Assembly: GCA_963971405.1 (NCBI GenBank)
Contig: OZ020490.1
Coordinates: forward strand, 7,240,874-7,304,873
Direction of reading: 5' to 3'
DNA: 64,000 bases
Source: Psococerastis gibbosa
Lineage: Eukaryota > Arthropoda > Insecta > Psocodea > Psocidae
Of this stretch, positions 9,917 through 20,989 are shown piece after piece. Positions within the stretch are counted from its first letter, which is position 1. The number at the start of each line of letters is the position of its first letter. Position numbers and translations under genes: made by a program. The notes beneath the pieces were generated by a model. It did not search any database and had not been told where the DNA came from. It saw only the letters and a program-made list of their open reading frames with translations.

Positions 9917-10764
9917 TTAATTTATCTAGACACGGTTTATTATTATTATTTATTTATTGACAAGTTTGTTATGGTTGGATATATCGTATTATAGCGTATG
10001 CGAAGCATGTAAAGCGACGTTTAACTGAATGCCTACTGAAAATAAAGTTGAATTTCCCGCCATTTGTATTTACAATGCAACGGGCAACGTTAATTATTTT
10101 TAATTATCGCGTACCGTTAACATGCGACTGGTTTTACAAAGCTAATGGAGTTGCCGTTCAATTACATGATAAGCCAGGGCTGACAACCCTCTAAAAATTA
10201 ATTTCCCGCTTGTATTTCCCATTTTCAAAACCCTCTCCGCCACTTGGTGAATTTTAATTACAGTTTTAAAATATTCCGTTAAAATCATTGATATGACCTG
10301 CATTAGCATGCACTTATTATATAGTCTGCATAATAATGCAATTTATATCAAAAATTAATGTTGAATTAATTAGTCATTTAGCCCTGCCACGCAGGTATTT
10401 GAGGGATGTAAAAAATTAAAATAGCCTAAAATAACCAATTAGATTCCTTTTAATCGATTGAACAAATTTAATGCACAGAGCCAGATTAATCTTGGAATAT
10501 GAGATGTCATAGGATATACTGTATTAAAAAAATGTCCAGTTGCCAGAATTCAAAATTCAGGAATTCCAGTGACTGCAATATACTGCATGTATACTGTATA
10601 TAGTTGCTGTACAGTATGTATCAAAATGTCAGGACAATTACAAGACATTTTTCTTAAAATTCGGTTATATTCATTTATGATTACGGTGTGATATGTACCT
10701 CTTTCTAACACAGAATGGTCACAGTTATTGAATTCATTGATTTGTGCAAAAAAACGATTGGTGT
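9917..10764. other. Unassigned AT-rich sequence
   Basis: No gene, tRNA or clear repeat border found. Around 10565-10620 there is a TACTG/CAGTA-rich stretch that can form small hairpins. Confidence 0.4.
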
Positions 10765-10943
10765 CAGGTCATAGCCAAGGGGGTTCATGGGGGTTCGACC
10801 CCCCCCCCCCCCTAAATGAAATGGCTTGATACTACATAGAATCGGATATTGTGAGGTAAAATGAAAACCGCTATGTAATATCCAATGAAATTTCTGAAAC
10901 CCCCCCCCCCCCAAAAAAAAAAACATTCCTGGCTACGGCCTTG
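10765..10943. mobile_element. hAT-type MITE with 8-bp target duplication
   Basis: Begins CAGGTCATAGCCAAGG and ends CCTGGCTACGGCCTTG. It is flanked by ATTGGTGT (10757-10764) and ATTGGCGT (10944-10951), an 8-bp duplication with one change. CAG...TTG ends with 8-bp duplications point to hAT. Two C runs of 12 or more lie inside. The interior matches 875-1103. Confidence 0.85.
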
Positions 10944-11224
10944 ATTGGCGTGGTAGTCCCAAGGCTGGAGTACAGAAACTGTGGCCAGTTGGTGTTAGTG
11001 AAGGCCGTGCGTCTTATTATATCCAAATATCGAAAAGTAGCATTTCTTGTTATAATTTTAGGGATATTTCTGACGGCTCTATGATTGAGTTTTCCTTCTT
11101 AAGTTCCAACAGGTAACTATGGCAATATTTCATGTATTTCTTGTGGGGAAAAGTCCATGATTGTAATTAGCTATATTCATTACGTGTAGTACAGTACTAA
11201 TGGTTTGAAAATCTCTCAGCCTAA

Positions 11225-11735
11225 ATTCAACCATTCAGCAAGTAAATCGGAATCGTGGAATTGATATCGGCAGGTCAAGCAAATGCAATTTTAGACGCAA
11301 TACTCAATGGAGAAGACATAGTAACCTACGTTTTATAAAAGCCAGGGACGCCGAGTTTTAAAAATTCTGGGGGGGGGGGGGGGCAAGAATACACGGTACT
11401 CTGGAAAGTATTAAGAAAATGCATTGGTAAATGGTTACTTAAAATAACTATAATGCAGAAAATGCACAAGGGCTCTTCCTTCTGGGGGGGGGGGGGGGGC
11501 AGTGCCCTCCTAAGAAACTAGTCTGCGGGGGCAAAAAGGACCGTGCCCCCCCCCAAGCCGGCGTCCCTGATAAAAGCACAGCGTCTATGATGGCTGGAAC
11601 ACGTCATAAGAATGTCAGAGGACAAGATGTACATGTATAGCAAGCAAGACGGGAAAAAGACGACTACGAAGCCACTGACAGGGCGATACAGGAACCGACC
11701 TCAGAGTCTGTAGGTTAGATGGTGGAACCTCGTAA
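11225..11735 (+). pseudogene. RTE-like LINE C-terminal fragment, split by a MITE
   Basis: Before the MITE one frame reads [13 protein letters not shown]. After it a frame reads WLEHVIRMSEDKMYM and then GKKTTTKPL. The GEDIV...WL-HV-RM pattern is the C-terminal region of RTE-like reverse transcriptases and also occurs in the remnant at 57245-57645. Stops and frame changes make it dead. Confidence 0.6.
11343..11569. mobile_element. hAT-type MITE, perfect 8-bp target duplication
   Basis: Begins CAGGGACGCCGAGTTT and ends CCGGCGTCCCTG. ATAAAAGC flanks both sides exactly (11335-11342 and 11570-11577). It holds two G runs of about 15 and a C run near the right end. It interrupts the RTE-like fragment. 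Confidence 0.9.
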
Positions 11736-11737
11736 AA

Positions 11738-12121
11738 GGCGCCCATTCCATTGACCGGCTAGGGCTATTTCCAACAACGGTGACGTGGTAGCAGATATTC
11801 AAGACTTAGGTAGCGTTTCCACCGAACTCGCATTGCAGAATGCAAATGACATTGACGGAAATTAGAATTTTTCTTTTTATAGAAATCTATTAAAATATTT
11901 GTACTTAACATATCCCATGACGCCATTTTTTAATTTTAGTTTGTTTGTTTGTGATTTTACTGTATGATAATTGGTCAATTTTAACTATAGCATAAAGGAA
12001 AATAAACATTTCCGTCAATTCTGCAATGCGAGGTCGGTGGAAACGCCACCTAAGTCTTGAATGTCTGCTACCACGTCACCGTTGTTGGAAATAGCCCTAG
12101 CCGGTCAATGGAATGGGCACC
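11738..12121 (-). mobile_element. Tourist-like MITE group 1, full copy
   Basis: Ends are GGCGCCCATTCCATTGACCG and GGTCAATGGAATGGGCACC. Flanks are AAA on both sides. The shared core with the ATG-initiated mini-frame (MASWDMLSTNILIDFYKK) is on the minus strand at about 11928. Confidence 0.85.
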
Positions 12122-12420
12122 AAAAACCGAGATCACAGGAGGAGTGTTGTTGTTGAAGAAGAAGCTCTTGCATTTCAAGATCACCAGTTATAGCCTTAAG
12201 CCAGGGACAGACAGACGTATTTATTGAATACGAATGCAATTTCTTAATAACCTTTAGAGGTTTTGAGGCTTACCTTTTTGAAAGCGATGAGGTTCCAGGG
12301 CAGCCACTTGGATCCAAAACACTGCGCATGCGCAAAAGTAACGCCCGACTACATTAGACAGCATATGTCTCTGACCTGAAAAAATAATAGATAGGTGCGT
12401 AAATATAAATATATACATAT

Positions 12421-12464
12421 ACGTATATCTATATACGTATATCTAAATACGTATATCTATATGC
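12421..12464. repeat. 14-bp minisatellite, three units
   Basis: Three units of ACGTATATCTATAT type in tandem, the middle one with a single change (ACGTATATCTAAAT). Confidence 0.75.
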
Positions 12465-12598
12465 AAAGATCGTAAATGCAACTGCATAATTAATTACCAG
12501 CTCCAGTTGCCAGGTGTAATATGTGCGCCTCGTCCACATAAAGTATTGATCATTGAGCTATAAATAAATATAACTTAGTAGAAGAAGTGGAAAAAATA

Positions 12599-12901
12599 CT
12601 ACACTTTTTTTAGAGGGCATGCAGGCGACACTAATAACGTTTGAATATATTTCTTGAAGGCGACAAAAAATGCTATTGTTATTCCCCTGACTATGGGCTC
12701 CGCTTCGATGACCATGAGGCCTCTAATGACTATTAACACAACAGGCCATGTAAGTTCTACTAACCCTTTGTTAAATTGTATTACACCATTGCCATTAACC
12801 TTTACAAATAGATTAAGAGGAGCTATAGGAGCTAAGAGGTAGCCCAGGAAGCTGACAAGAACAAGGCTTAGGTAGATTAACCTTTGATATGCTACTAACA
12901 A
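12599..12901 (-). repeat. Dispersed repeat 'C' with an open frame
   Basis: An open frame of 100 codons on the minus strand. The DNA around 12700-12800 recurs at 43490-43610 (inverted) and 44085-44170. All three keep a frame reading KGLV-LT-P-VLIVIRG and LMVIE, and they differ by an in-frame 6-nt indel. The stretch is hydrophobic. I do not recognise the protein. It may be the decayed coding part of a transposon; a host gene is unlikely given three copies. Confidence 0.45.
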
Positions 12902-13084
12902 CCCTACACCTTTAGGAGTTGAAAATCATCTCTCGTAAACTTGAGGTTGCAGACTTACTGAAGCACTTAATTAAGCGACCAATCACAGAGTTGCCCTAAT
13001 TAAATTGCTATGGTAACGAAGTCATTGAAAATTGGTGGAAAGCGAGGCATAACTCTGCTATCAAGAATGGGAATATAGGCTACA

Positions 13085-13350
13085 TGGCCGTGCCCAGGAC
13101 CCCCCAAAATTAAATGAACTTACACTAGATAATATGGGTTTACAGTGGGAATTAAAAATAACGATGTTTTTAATGTTATAATCCACAGAGTCTGCCCGCT
13201 GACCCCCCCCCCCCTAAATCCGCCCTTGCCTGGGGGGAGGTGGTCCAAGGGGTCCAGACCCCCTCCAAAATTAAAAGTGAACTTAAATTTAATATAAATT
13301 TTAGTGATACAGTTTATCATTTTATGTAAACCTGTATTGTCTGAAGAATG
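13085..13350. mobile_element. Poly-C MITE fragments (GGCCGTGCCCAGG type)
   Basis: GGCCGTGCCCAGGACCCCCC at 13087, then TTAAATGAACTTACACTAGA, a C run near 13203, then a second partial unit from 13228 (GGGGGGAGGTGGTCCAAGG). The first unit matches 46205-46380; the second resembles 41276-41446. Borders are uncertain. Confidence 0.5.
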
Positions 13351-13424
13351 GGAATACATTTATTTGAATTTAAATTTGAACACTGGATAGAAGAGGAAGC
13401 GACCTGTTGTATTTTTTTTACATT

Positions 13425-13590
13425 AATAACAACTAATGTACAATGTATAGGAATTTAAAGAAAATCGATGGAGTCGTTTTTGAGGAAAAAAATTAGCAGT
13501 TTTTCTTTAGTTTTTGGAGGGTAAATCCCCCCAAAGGTTTTTTAGCCCAAAATTAAAGAAAATAGTCTCGAGGTATCATGTTTGTGAACC
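13425..13590 (-). mobile_element. Family A fragment
   Basis: Matches the middle of family A in the minus orientation (TTAATAACAACTAATGTACA, CGTTTTTGAGGAA, CCCCCCAAAGG...GAGGTATCATGTTTGTGAAC). It breaks off at a K repeat. Confidence 0.6.
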
Positions 13591-13690
13591 ATGACATGGC
13601 GGTAGCCATGCATACAAGTGTGCAGGCTGTGCACGCCATGCGATCGGAGACGTGTCGTAACTCAATACAAGTACTAATATGTTACTGTTG
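13575..13690 (-). repeat. Dispersed repeat 'K', diverged copy
   Basis: Contains GCGATCGGAGACGTGTCGTA, the reverse complement of the K signature ACGACACGTCTCCGATCGC. Confidence 0.6.
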
Positions 13691-13719
13691 TCCTATTTAT
13701 GCGTTTGTAAAATATAAGG

Positions 13720-13845
13720 AAAGCTATGCAATGATATTTTCGATTTGGAGATATCATAAGAATTACATGCTTGGATGCAACAGGAACCAAAAACCGTTTT
13801 TTACGAAATTTCTGTCTGTCTGTCTGTCTCTCTGTCTGTCTTTGA
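13720..13845 (+). mobile_element. Family A fragment, opposite orientation
   Basis: Plus-orientation piece: TATAAGGAAAGCTATGCAAT, then GGAACCAAAAACCG and a CTGTCTGTCTGTCTC run. It faces the minus-orientation piece at 13425-13590 across the K repeat. Confidence 0.6.
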
Positions 13846-14164
13846 AGCATACTCATAGTGACCATCCCGTGGCTGGAGACCATTATTACTACGGCTGCTA
13901 GTGTAGCCTGCACAAGATAAGTACGCAATTTGGCGCGGAAAATAGCCTGCACAAGCTAAGTAGAGTATTTGACCGCTGTGCTGCAATGTGTAAGACTTCG
14001 ATATTTTTTACGTTGGTGCTCATCTCTGATAGTTGGCTTGTGGTTAACAGGTGCCTCGTAAGGCATATTATAGCTCCCGCCACTCCAGTTATTATACAGT
14101 ATATTTCTAGGATAGTGACCGACTCCATATTTTTTCGGACATTATTGGTACCTATTGTTTTCAA

Positions 14165-14270
14165 ATGAGTTTTTGGCCACCCGCAAGCTGGTTCACGTCC
14201 TCAATGTCAACCCATACGGGCCACAAGTGACAATGAACATGCTGGGGCATACTTTACATTGACATTGTAA
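14165..14270 (-). repeat. Dispersed repeat 'J' fragment
   Basis: GTTTTTGGCCACCCGCAAGC and GTTCACGTCCTCAATGTCAA match the inverted J repeat. Confidence 0.55.
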
Positions 14271-14346
14271 CAGGCGCTAGCTCGACTTAACTTCGTGAAC
14301 AAGTCTAACCATATTTAATAAACTCCATTACAATTTTTACAATTTT

Positions 14347-14943
14347 ACAAGAACCGGTCAGAGTTTACTCGAACATGCTTTCCAATTTATCAATTAGTAG
14401 ATAGAGTAAATGAGTAATTTCATGGTAAATAATTTTCCTATAGTTAAATTTCGGGCATCCCGGGGGGGGGGGGGGTTGTCCACCTGACGTCACTGGAAGT
14501 GAAGTAAATTCTAGATAGGCCAGACCAACACATTACCGCACAGCAATAATGGCAGGGCACGAATGCATTTGACCGTGAATTTTCTAGCATTTTTTTGAAA
14601 ACATTTTTTTTGAAAATTTTTTGGGAAAGCAACCTGTCCGGTTTCGTTACTCAATTTAACACCTAAAACATGCCTGAAGGTAGAAATCATCGATTGAAAG
14701 GTTTCACAGAAAAATTATTTTTTAGTCATTTTTCATAAAAATTTAGTTACTTTTATTTTTTTACCCCCAGCAGCAAACTATCAAGGGGCAAGCGATCCCC
14801 CGCATTTTGTCAACATTAATAACGACTACAACATATGTGAATTTAAAAGAAATCGTTGCAGCCGTTTTTGAGAAATAATTGTTTTAGGCGTTTTTTGGAG
14901 TTTTTTGAGAATAAAGCCCCCCAAATTGAGTTAGCCCAAAATA
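14347..14943 (-). mobile_element. Family A copy in tandem array, unit 1
   Basis: Starts AAGAACCGGTCAGAGTTTAC, with GCTTTCCAATTTAT inside, a G run, CCACCTGACGTCACTGG, TCATCGATTGAAAGGTTTC and GCGATCCCCCGCATTTTGTC. It stops at AGTTAGCCCAAAATAAAC, where unit 2 begins. The last ~250 bp of the family are absent. Confidence 0.85.
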
Positions 14944-15818
14944 AACGAACCGGTCCGAGTTCACTCGAACATGCTTTCCAATTTATCAAAATTATTAGAT
15001 AGAGAAAATTAGTAATTTTATGGCAAATATTTTTCCTATGGTTAAATTTCCGATATCTCGGGGGGGGGGGGGGCGGTTGTCCACCTGACGTCACTGGAAG
15101 TGAGGTAAATTCTCGATAGGTCAAACAAACACATTAATTACCACACAGCAATAATGGCAGGGCATGCAATGCATTTGAGCGCGAATTTTCTATCATTTTT
15201 TTCAAAAAATAATTTTTTGGGCAAAACTAAATATTTTTTTGGGAAAGCAACCTATCCGGTTTCGTTACTCAATTTAACACCTAAAACATGCTTGAAGGTA
15301 GAAATCATCGATAGAAAGGTTTCGCATTTTTTAGTCATTTTTTCATTAAAATTTAGTTATTTTTATTTTTTTACCCCCAGAAGCAAACTATAAAGGGGCA
15401 AGCGACCCCCCGCATTTTGTCAACATTAATAACGACTACAATCTACGAGAATTTAAAAGAAATCGTTGGAGCCGTTTTTGAGAAATAATTTTTTTAGACG
15501 TTTTTTTGGAGTTTTTTGAAAATAAAAACCCCCCCCAAATTGAGTTAGCTTCAAAAAAAAAATGGTCACGAGGTATGATTTTTGTGAACCTACATGCCAA
15601 ATTTCACTCAAATCCACTGAGTAGTTTGCCCGGAAATCGACGAACGGACAGACCGACAGACCGACAGACCGTCAGACCGACCGACAGACAGACATTTTGT
15701 AAAAACCACTTTTTTGGGTTCCTGGGACCTCAAAACGTGTAAATCCGTTGAAATCTCGGAATCGAAAATTTCGACCATCACAAAGCTTTCCTTATACTAC
15801 GTATAAATTGGAAAGCAA
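14944..15818 (-). mobile_element. Family A, full copy (reference)
   Basis: A complete ~875-bp copy: GAACCGGTCCGAG end, GCTTTCCAATTTAT, G run, GTGACGTCA-like site (CTGACGTCACTGG), a conserved CGACAGACAGAC microsatellite, TGGGTTCCTGGGACCTCAAA, and the other end TATAAATTGGAAAGC. The 14-mer GCTTTCCAATTTAT near one end is the exact complement of ATAAATTGGAAAGC at the other. No coding frame. Superfamily unknown. Confidence 0.85.
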
Positions 15819-16063
15819 AAATGGTCCCGAGGTATGATTTTTGTGAACCTACATGCAAAATTTCATCAAAATCGGTTGAGTAGTTTGCCCGGAAATCGAT
15901 GAACAGACAGGCAGACAGAGCGACAGACAGACAGACATTTCGTAAAAATCACATTTTTGGGTTCCTGGGACCTCAAAACGCGTAAATCTGTTGAAATCTC
16001 GGAATCAAAAATTTGGACCATCACAAAGCTTTCCTTATACTACGTATAAATTGGAAAGCAATA
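15819..16063 (-). mobile_element. Family A right-end duplication
   Basis: Repeats the last ~245 bp of the preceding copy (TGGTCCCGAGGTATGATTTT to ATAAATTGGAAAGCAATAA) directly after it. Confidence 0.85.
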
Positions 16064-16398
16064 AATTTTTACAATAAAATAACAATAAAATGATATACCG
16101 CAAGGCTTCAGTCAGCCTTTAGGCATTGAAAATAAAACTCCATTGAACTGGAGTTTACTGGAGTAGGTATTCAATACCATAGATTACGCAGATAGCGTAT
16201 TTCATATTTTTAAAACATCAGTGTTGTTACTCGTAACCGTGCAATATAAAATCAGTTACAATATATTTATGTAAAGTGGGTTGTGTCTGTGAAATGGAGT
16301 TTTTATAAGCAAGTTAGCGAGTCGAGCGAGTCAGCCGTCAGCTATGTCGACATCATTTTACATGTAGTTATCTACGGCCTATTCACCGCGGCATAGAA

Positions 16399-16545
16399 CA
16401 GGGCCGTAGCCAGGGGGGGTTTATGGGCTAGAACCTACCTCCCCCGCGCCGAAATATATTAATCGGACTCACCACCACATAAATATTTATGTAAAACCAC
16501 TAGATTGCATAGTTAAAAGAGGATAGGGGGGGGGGGGGGCTTAAA
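16399..16545. mobile_element. Poly-G hAT-like MITE, one end only
   Basis: Starts CAGGGCCGTAGCCAGGGGGG, the same end as 10765-10943 and 42495-42664. It includes a G run of about 14 near 16526. The opposite end was not found. Confidence 0.5.
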
Positions 16546-16610
16546 TAAATAAATAAATTTTTTAATGGTAAAATTCAAATATCTCATGAAATATCAATCG
16601 TAGACCTGTC

Positions 16611-17366
16611 AAAAGAACCGGTCCGAGTTTACATGCTTTCCAATTTATAAATTAGTAGATAGACATAATGTCTAATTTCATAGTAAATTATTTCCCTATG
16701 GTTAAATTTCAGATCCCTCGACGGGGGAGGGTCCATATCAATATATTAAAAACCCCTTAAAACTCAATTGCATATTCTGGAACGAACAGACCAATACGTT
16801 GTTATAGTAGTAACAATGACACACAGCACGTAATGTATTGGAGCGTGAATTTAAATAATTTTCCATAATTTCTTCAAAAAATAATTTTTTGCACAGAACC
16901 AAATATTTTTTGGGAATGCAACCTGTCCGGTTTTGTTACTCTATTGAACACCTAAAACATACCTGAAGATAGAAATCATCGATAGAAAGGTTCCACAGAA
17001 AAATTAATTTTTAGTCTTTTTTAATGAAAATTGAGTTATTTTTATTTTTTTACCTCCCGAAGCCAACTATCAAGGAGCAAGCGACCCCCTGCATTTTGTC
17101 AACATTAATAACGACTAAAATATATGAGAATTTAAACGAAATCGTTGGAGCTGTTTTTGAGAAATAATTTTTTTAGACGTTTTTTGATAATAAAACCCCC
17201 CAAATTAAGACAGACAGACAGACTGAGCCACAGACAGACATTTCGTAAAAAACACTTTTTTGAGTTCCTGGGACCTCAAAACGTGTAAATCCGTTGAAAT
17301 CTCGGGATCGAAAATTTCGACCATCACAAAGCTTTCCTTTATACTACTTAGGGAATTGGAAAGCAA
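16611..17366 (-). mobile_element. Family A copy
   Basis: AAAAGAACCGGTCCGAG end through GGGAATTGGAAAGC end. It carries a diverged middle (ATTGCATATTCTGGAACGAA) that is shared with the copy at 55668-56484, so these two form a subfamily. Confidence 0.85.
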
Positions 17367-17393
17367 AAATATTAAATATTAAGGCAAACAGAA

Positions 17394-17605
17394 GTCAGGT
17401 AGTGGTACAGACTCCGACTTTCGCCTGAAAGGTTTTTCGTTCGAGTCCCACACTTGCTACATTTTCTGGCAATGCTTCGGAGGGCATGTAAGGCAGGCAG
17501 TCCCGGGTCTTCCTAGTTTAGTGTAAGAGAGGGCTATATAGCCCTAACTTCGCTAGGTCGGCTTAGTAATAGAACAAAAAAGTCAGTATTTCTTTATTTT
17601 ATTCA
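17394..17605 (+). mobile_element. tRNA-derived SINE copy
   Basis: AGTGGTACAGACTCCGACTT, B box GTTCGAGTCCC, TTTCTGGCAATGCTTCGGAG, TCCCGGGTCTTCCTAGTTTA, GCTAGGTCGGCTTAGTAATA, ending in T-rich sequence. The acceptor-stem start is degraded. Confidence 0.85.
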
Positions 17606-17840
17606 TGTAAGAAATTGTTTGCGAATACTTTGTGCAAAAACAAAAACAGTCTATCTCTGAACGCACTTCAGAAGAAGCGCTGGCGTGTAGCTGGCGTGTC
17701 GCTGGCGTGTCGGTGGAAAAGCCGTCCAATCTGCTGAAGATTCTGTGGTTTTGCTCCCATGAAAAATTTCCCAGCGAATCACCGGCGTTCGAATTGTCCG
17801 GGTGCATACCATGATTGTGATCCAGTTATTCCGATGATGT
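17606..17840 (-). repeat. Relative of the 42.2/42.7 kb repeat
   Basis: The minus strand shares the CCGGCGTTC-type motif and GAAAAATTTC-type neighbourhood with 42180-42400 and 42690-42900, but is clearly diverged. GGCGTGT(A/C)GCT repeats give a short local duplication near 17690. Confidence 0.4.
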
Positions 17841-17966
17841 GGTGCTTGTGAGATTGTCTTTATTAAACAAACAAAAACTTAGTGTTTTATCAAAACTTGT
17901 ACCGTAACAAGAATTAGTAAAACCCAAATAATCGCCAAAAATTAAATTTGACAGACACTTGTGTTA

Positions 17967-18409
17967 GGCGCCCATTCCACATACGTACAACGTCAATGAA
18001 AATTATGAAATTGAAGGACATTTCAATTTTACTCTATGCCATTGTTAAAATTGATCAATGATCAATTGATCATAGAGTAAAATCACAAACAATGAAACAA
18101 ACAATCTAAAATTAAAAAATGGCGTCATGTGATATGACAAGTACAACTATTTTAATTGATTTCTCTAAAAAGAAAGCATTTCTGTATAAAAATTATAATA
18201 AGGATTAAATAATAAGGCGACGAAGAAAACAGCAAATACAATTTCAAGAAGCAAATGCAAACAAATTTCAAAAATTTGGCGCATACATTTCAATTGAAAA
18301 TTGTCAATTTTTGAAAAAAACATATGGAATGGCTCCCATCAATGAGAAATTGAAATGTCCTTCAATTTCATAATTTTCATTGACGTTGTACGTATGTGGA
18401 ATGGGCGCC
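17967..18409 (+). mobile_element. Tourist-like MITE group 2, full copy
   Basis: GGCGCCCATTCCACATACGT at one end and ACGTATGTGGAATGGGCGCC at the other, with TTA on both flanks (17964-17966, 18410-18412). Arms contain CAACGTCAATGAAAATTATG. The core AAAAAATGGCGTCATGTGAT is shared with group 1. Confidence 0.9.
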
Positions 18410-18889
18410 TTAGTACAAAACCCCGAGCGCTTTCGGCAAGAACTACCTTCTACAGTTATCTACATTGAGTGAAGAAATGGATTAATGAATATTATGAATA
18501 TGTATATAGAACGACAATAATGTAATTTAAAAACAAATTAGGCCTAGTCAAAATCAAATCGATCGAGAAAAAATGCCCGGGGAATTTCTCGTGCTATTAT
18601 TATTATACATTATGACTAAAGGACAAGGACATTGCCCCTTACATGTTACTCTTATTTATACGTTAATTGTCTAATGTCTAAGTCAATATTAATAAGTCAA
18701 TAAAACTTAAAACTAAGCACTTAATTAATTAATTAAAAGGGCTATTCAAATAGGTTCCACATATCGTAGCCTAAATACATAGTTAACAAAGTAAAAAAAA
18801 AAAATAGTAAGCGTAAGGTCAACTATATTGTATTACATAGGTGTTATCACAGGAAGCGCCTGGTCGCCTGGATGAAACGACGTTTAATA
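18410..18889. other. Unassigned sequence, perhaps LINE 3' UTR
   Basis: A TTATTATTAT run near 18597 followed by A/T-rich sequence with poly-A. It could be a minus-strand LINE 3' tail, but no coding residue is certain. Confidence 0.3.
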
Positions 18890-19277
18890 AGAGTGTATAT
18901 CCCGTAAGCCCGAAATTTAGAACTTTCTATTTTTTATTTAATTAACTAAGCAAGTTTTTAAATATTTAGCTCAATTAAGTTGTAGAAGACTACTTCATGC
19001 ATCATATAATAAGATATTTTTAATTTTTGAAATTGTAGTTTTTTCATAAACACGATAATAGGCCTAATTAATAAATTACCAAGTATAAATTATTATCGTG
19101 TTTATGAAAAAACTACAATTTCGGAAATTAAAAATACCTTATTATATTATGCATGAAGTAGTCTTCTACAATTTAAAAGAGCCAAATCTTTAATAACTTG
19201 CTTAGTTAATTAAATAAAAAATAAAAAGTATTAAATTTCGGGCTGCCAATTTCCTACGGGCTGTACACTCTTAAATA
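18890..19277. mobile_element. Palindromic MITE 'family F', copy 2
   Basis: AAGAGTGTATATCCCGTAAG to CGGGCTGTACACTCTTAA. Arms carry GTTGTAGAAGACTACTTCAT in opposite orientation. The centre has the palindrome TAAACACGATAATA...TATTATCGTGTTTA. Confidence 0.8.
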
Positions 19278-20068
19278 GGAGAGCCATTTCTATTGATGTC
19301 TATTGTTAGGAATTGTTGGCCCCATTAACCTAACAATTTCTACTATCAATGATAAAAATTATAAACGTAAATTTAATTTAATTCAGCATTACAACGCAGT
19401 TCCTCTATCTAATATCCTTTGATTAACGAAAAACAACAGAAAAAGAAAAATGTAACATTCGCTAGAGACATTTAAAATGCGAGACGTCAGGCTCATGCTC
19501 TCAGAGATGTTAAGTTACGTTTCTTTCTAAGCTACGTCTCATGTAAATGGTAATTCTACATACCTTGTTTGCACATCATTAACCACTCAAAATGTCGTAA
19601 GCCCTGGGGATCAACTCCACTTTTACGCTTTTATCTTTAGAACAATGCTTTTGTTTGCTTGTTCCGCTTTAAGAGCTGCAACGTCGAAAAAAGAGTGTCG
19701 AATTTTTGCTTCGTGAGGGGTTTAAAATGTTTCTTTAGCTATTTTCTTTCGTTTAACAAGAAATGCTGCGTTCTGGGTAGACAGGATAAGTGGTGTGGAC
19801 TGTTTCGGAAATATTGGGAGGTCGTGGCAGCGGGTGTTCCTAAAGTTCGTACACACCAAGCGTCGTTGAAGCGCTGCGACAATCGTTGCTCGTCGTAGTA
19901 CGACTACAAGTGGAGATGAGGAGGGAGTAGGGACACACAAAATTAGGTACCTGCAAGGAAGTTATAGGGATAAAATAAAAACGCGTAGTGGGGTTCTGCG
20001 ATTTCCCCTTAAATAGGACTACAAACTAAACTGGTAAAGAACCACTTAAGTGAACACATTAAAATCAA
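19278..20068. other. Unassigned sequence
   Basis: No gene or repeat border recognised. Short ORFs on both strands near 19659-19940 overlap each other and lack recognisable domains. Confidence 0.4.
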
Positions 20069-20272
20069 GACATGTAGCGTAGTGGTACAGACTCTGACTT
20101 TCACCCGAAAGGTTGTTGGTTCGAGTCTCACACTGGCTACATTTTCTGGCCATGCTTCGGAGGGCATGTAAAGCAGGCGGTCCCGGGCCTTCCTAGTTGA
20201 GTGTAAGAGAGGGCTTTATAGCCCTTACTCCGCTAGGTTGGCTTAGTAATAGTAATAGAAACAACAAAAAAT
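20069..20272 (+). mobile_element. tRNA-derived SINE copy (best head)
   Basis: Begins GACATGTAGCGTAGTGGTAC. The A box is TAGCGTAGTGG and the B box GGTTCGAGTCT. The acceptor-like 5' TGTAGCG pairs with CGCTACA in the family consensus. The body and AATAGAAACAACAAAAAA tail follow. The D/anticodon region resembles tRNA-Arg, which is inference. Confidence 0.9.
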
Positions 20273-20989
20273 CCTTAAGTCCTTATAAAATAAATTTAAA
20301 CAGAATTGGTTTCAATTGTAAATCATCGCCAAGTGGTTAGATAAACACAAACAACATGGCTACTTACAGCTAAATAAAACAAGGGAGAATAGCTGACAAA
20401 GGTATAACAGCACGTAATAGGGGTTTATTCCTATTAACTGCCTTCTCTATTTCTATACTGCTTCTAGGGCCTTAAGCAATTTTCCCCTTTCAGCTAAATG
20501 GCTCGAAACGACGAGGGGTTAGCACGAACGGAAAAGACTTAGTATAAGAGGTTATATTTATAGGGTGTAAACCTAACTTTCCGTTAATTAAGATTTATCT
20601 ATCGGGTTAAAGCAGGGATTAGGTAGAAATTGGTAATTGTCAACAGCTGATTGATATTAGGCTAATTATTAAATCAAATTAGAAAGGATTAGATTATCAA
20701 ATTCACAATAAATATAAATTTTACAATAAATATAAATATAATATGTTATAAAGTAGAAGAAATATCCCTCAACATTTTGATGGACATGGTATGGCCGTCA
20801 CTCACACCGGCCACATTTATTTCTCCTATAGAGGGTTCGGCAACAATGACCCCTGGGCTTGGCGCTTCCATATTCCCAGCTGTCTGAAATCCCCGCTCAA
20901 TCCAACCTCACATCGCCTTCTCGCCTTCCCATATGCCGCGGCGCCCTTCTGGCTTCTGCGTTCAGACCCTCTTCACCACTCTCCTCTCC
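20273..20989. other. Unassigned sequence
   Basis: AT-rich, then more GC-rich after 20790. The ORFs at 20791-21161 overlap each other and the minus-strand RTE remnant; no independent gene is supported. Confidence 0.35.

Noticed and set aside
12599-12901. Small membrane protein gene
   Set aside because: The DNA is a three-copy dispersed repeat, one copy inverted and interrupted; listed as repeat C instead.
14347-16063. CRISPR-like or satellite array
   Set aside because: The repeats are long (0.25-0.9 kb), dispersed on both strands and lack spacers; the window is clearly eukaryotic.
20069-20140. Possible tRNA gene
   Set aside because: The tRNA-like head is followed by a conserved body and tail and recurs in many copies; the cloverleaf is imperfect, so it is a SINE head.
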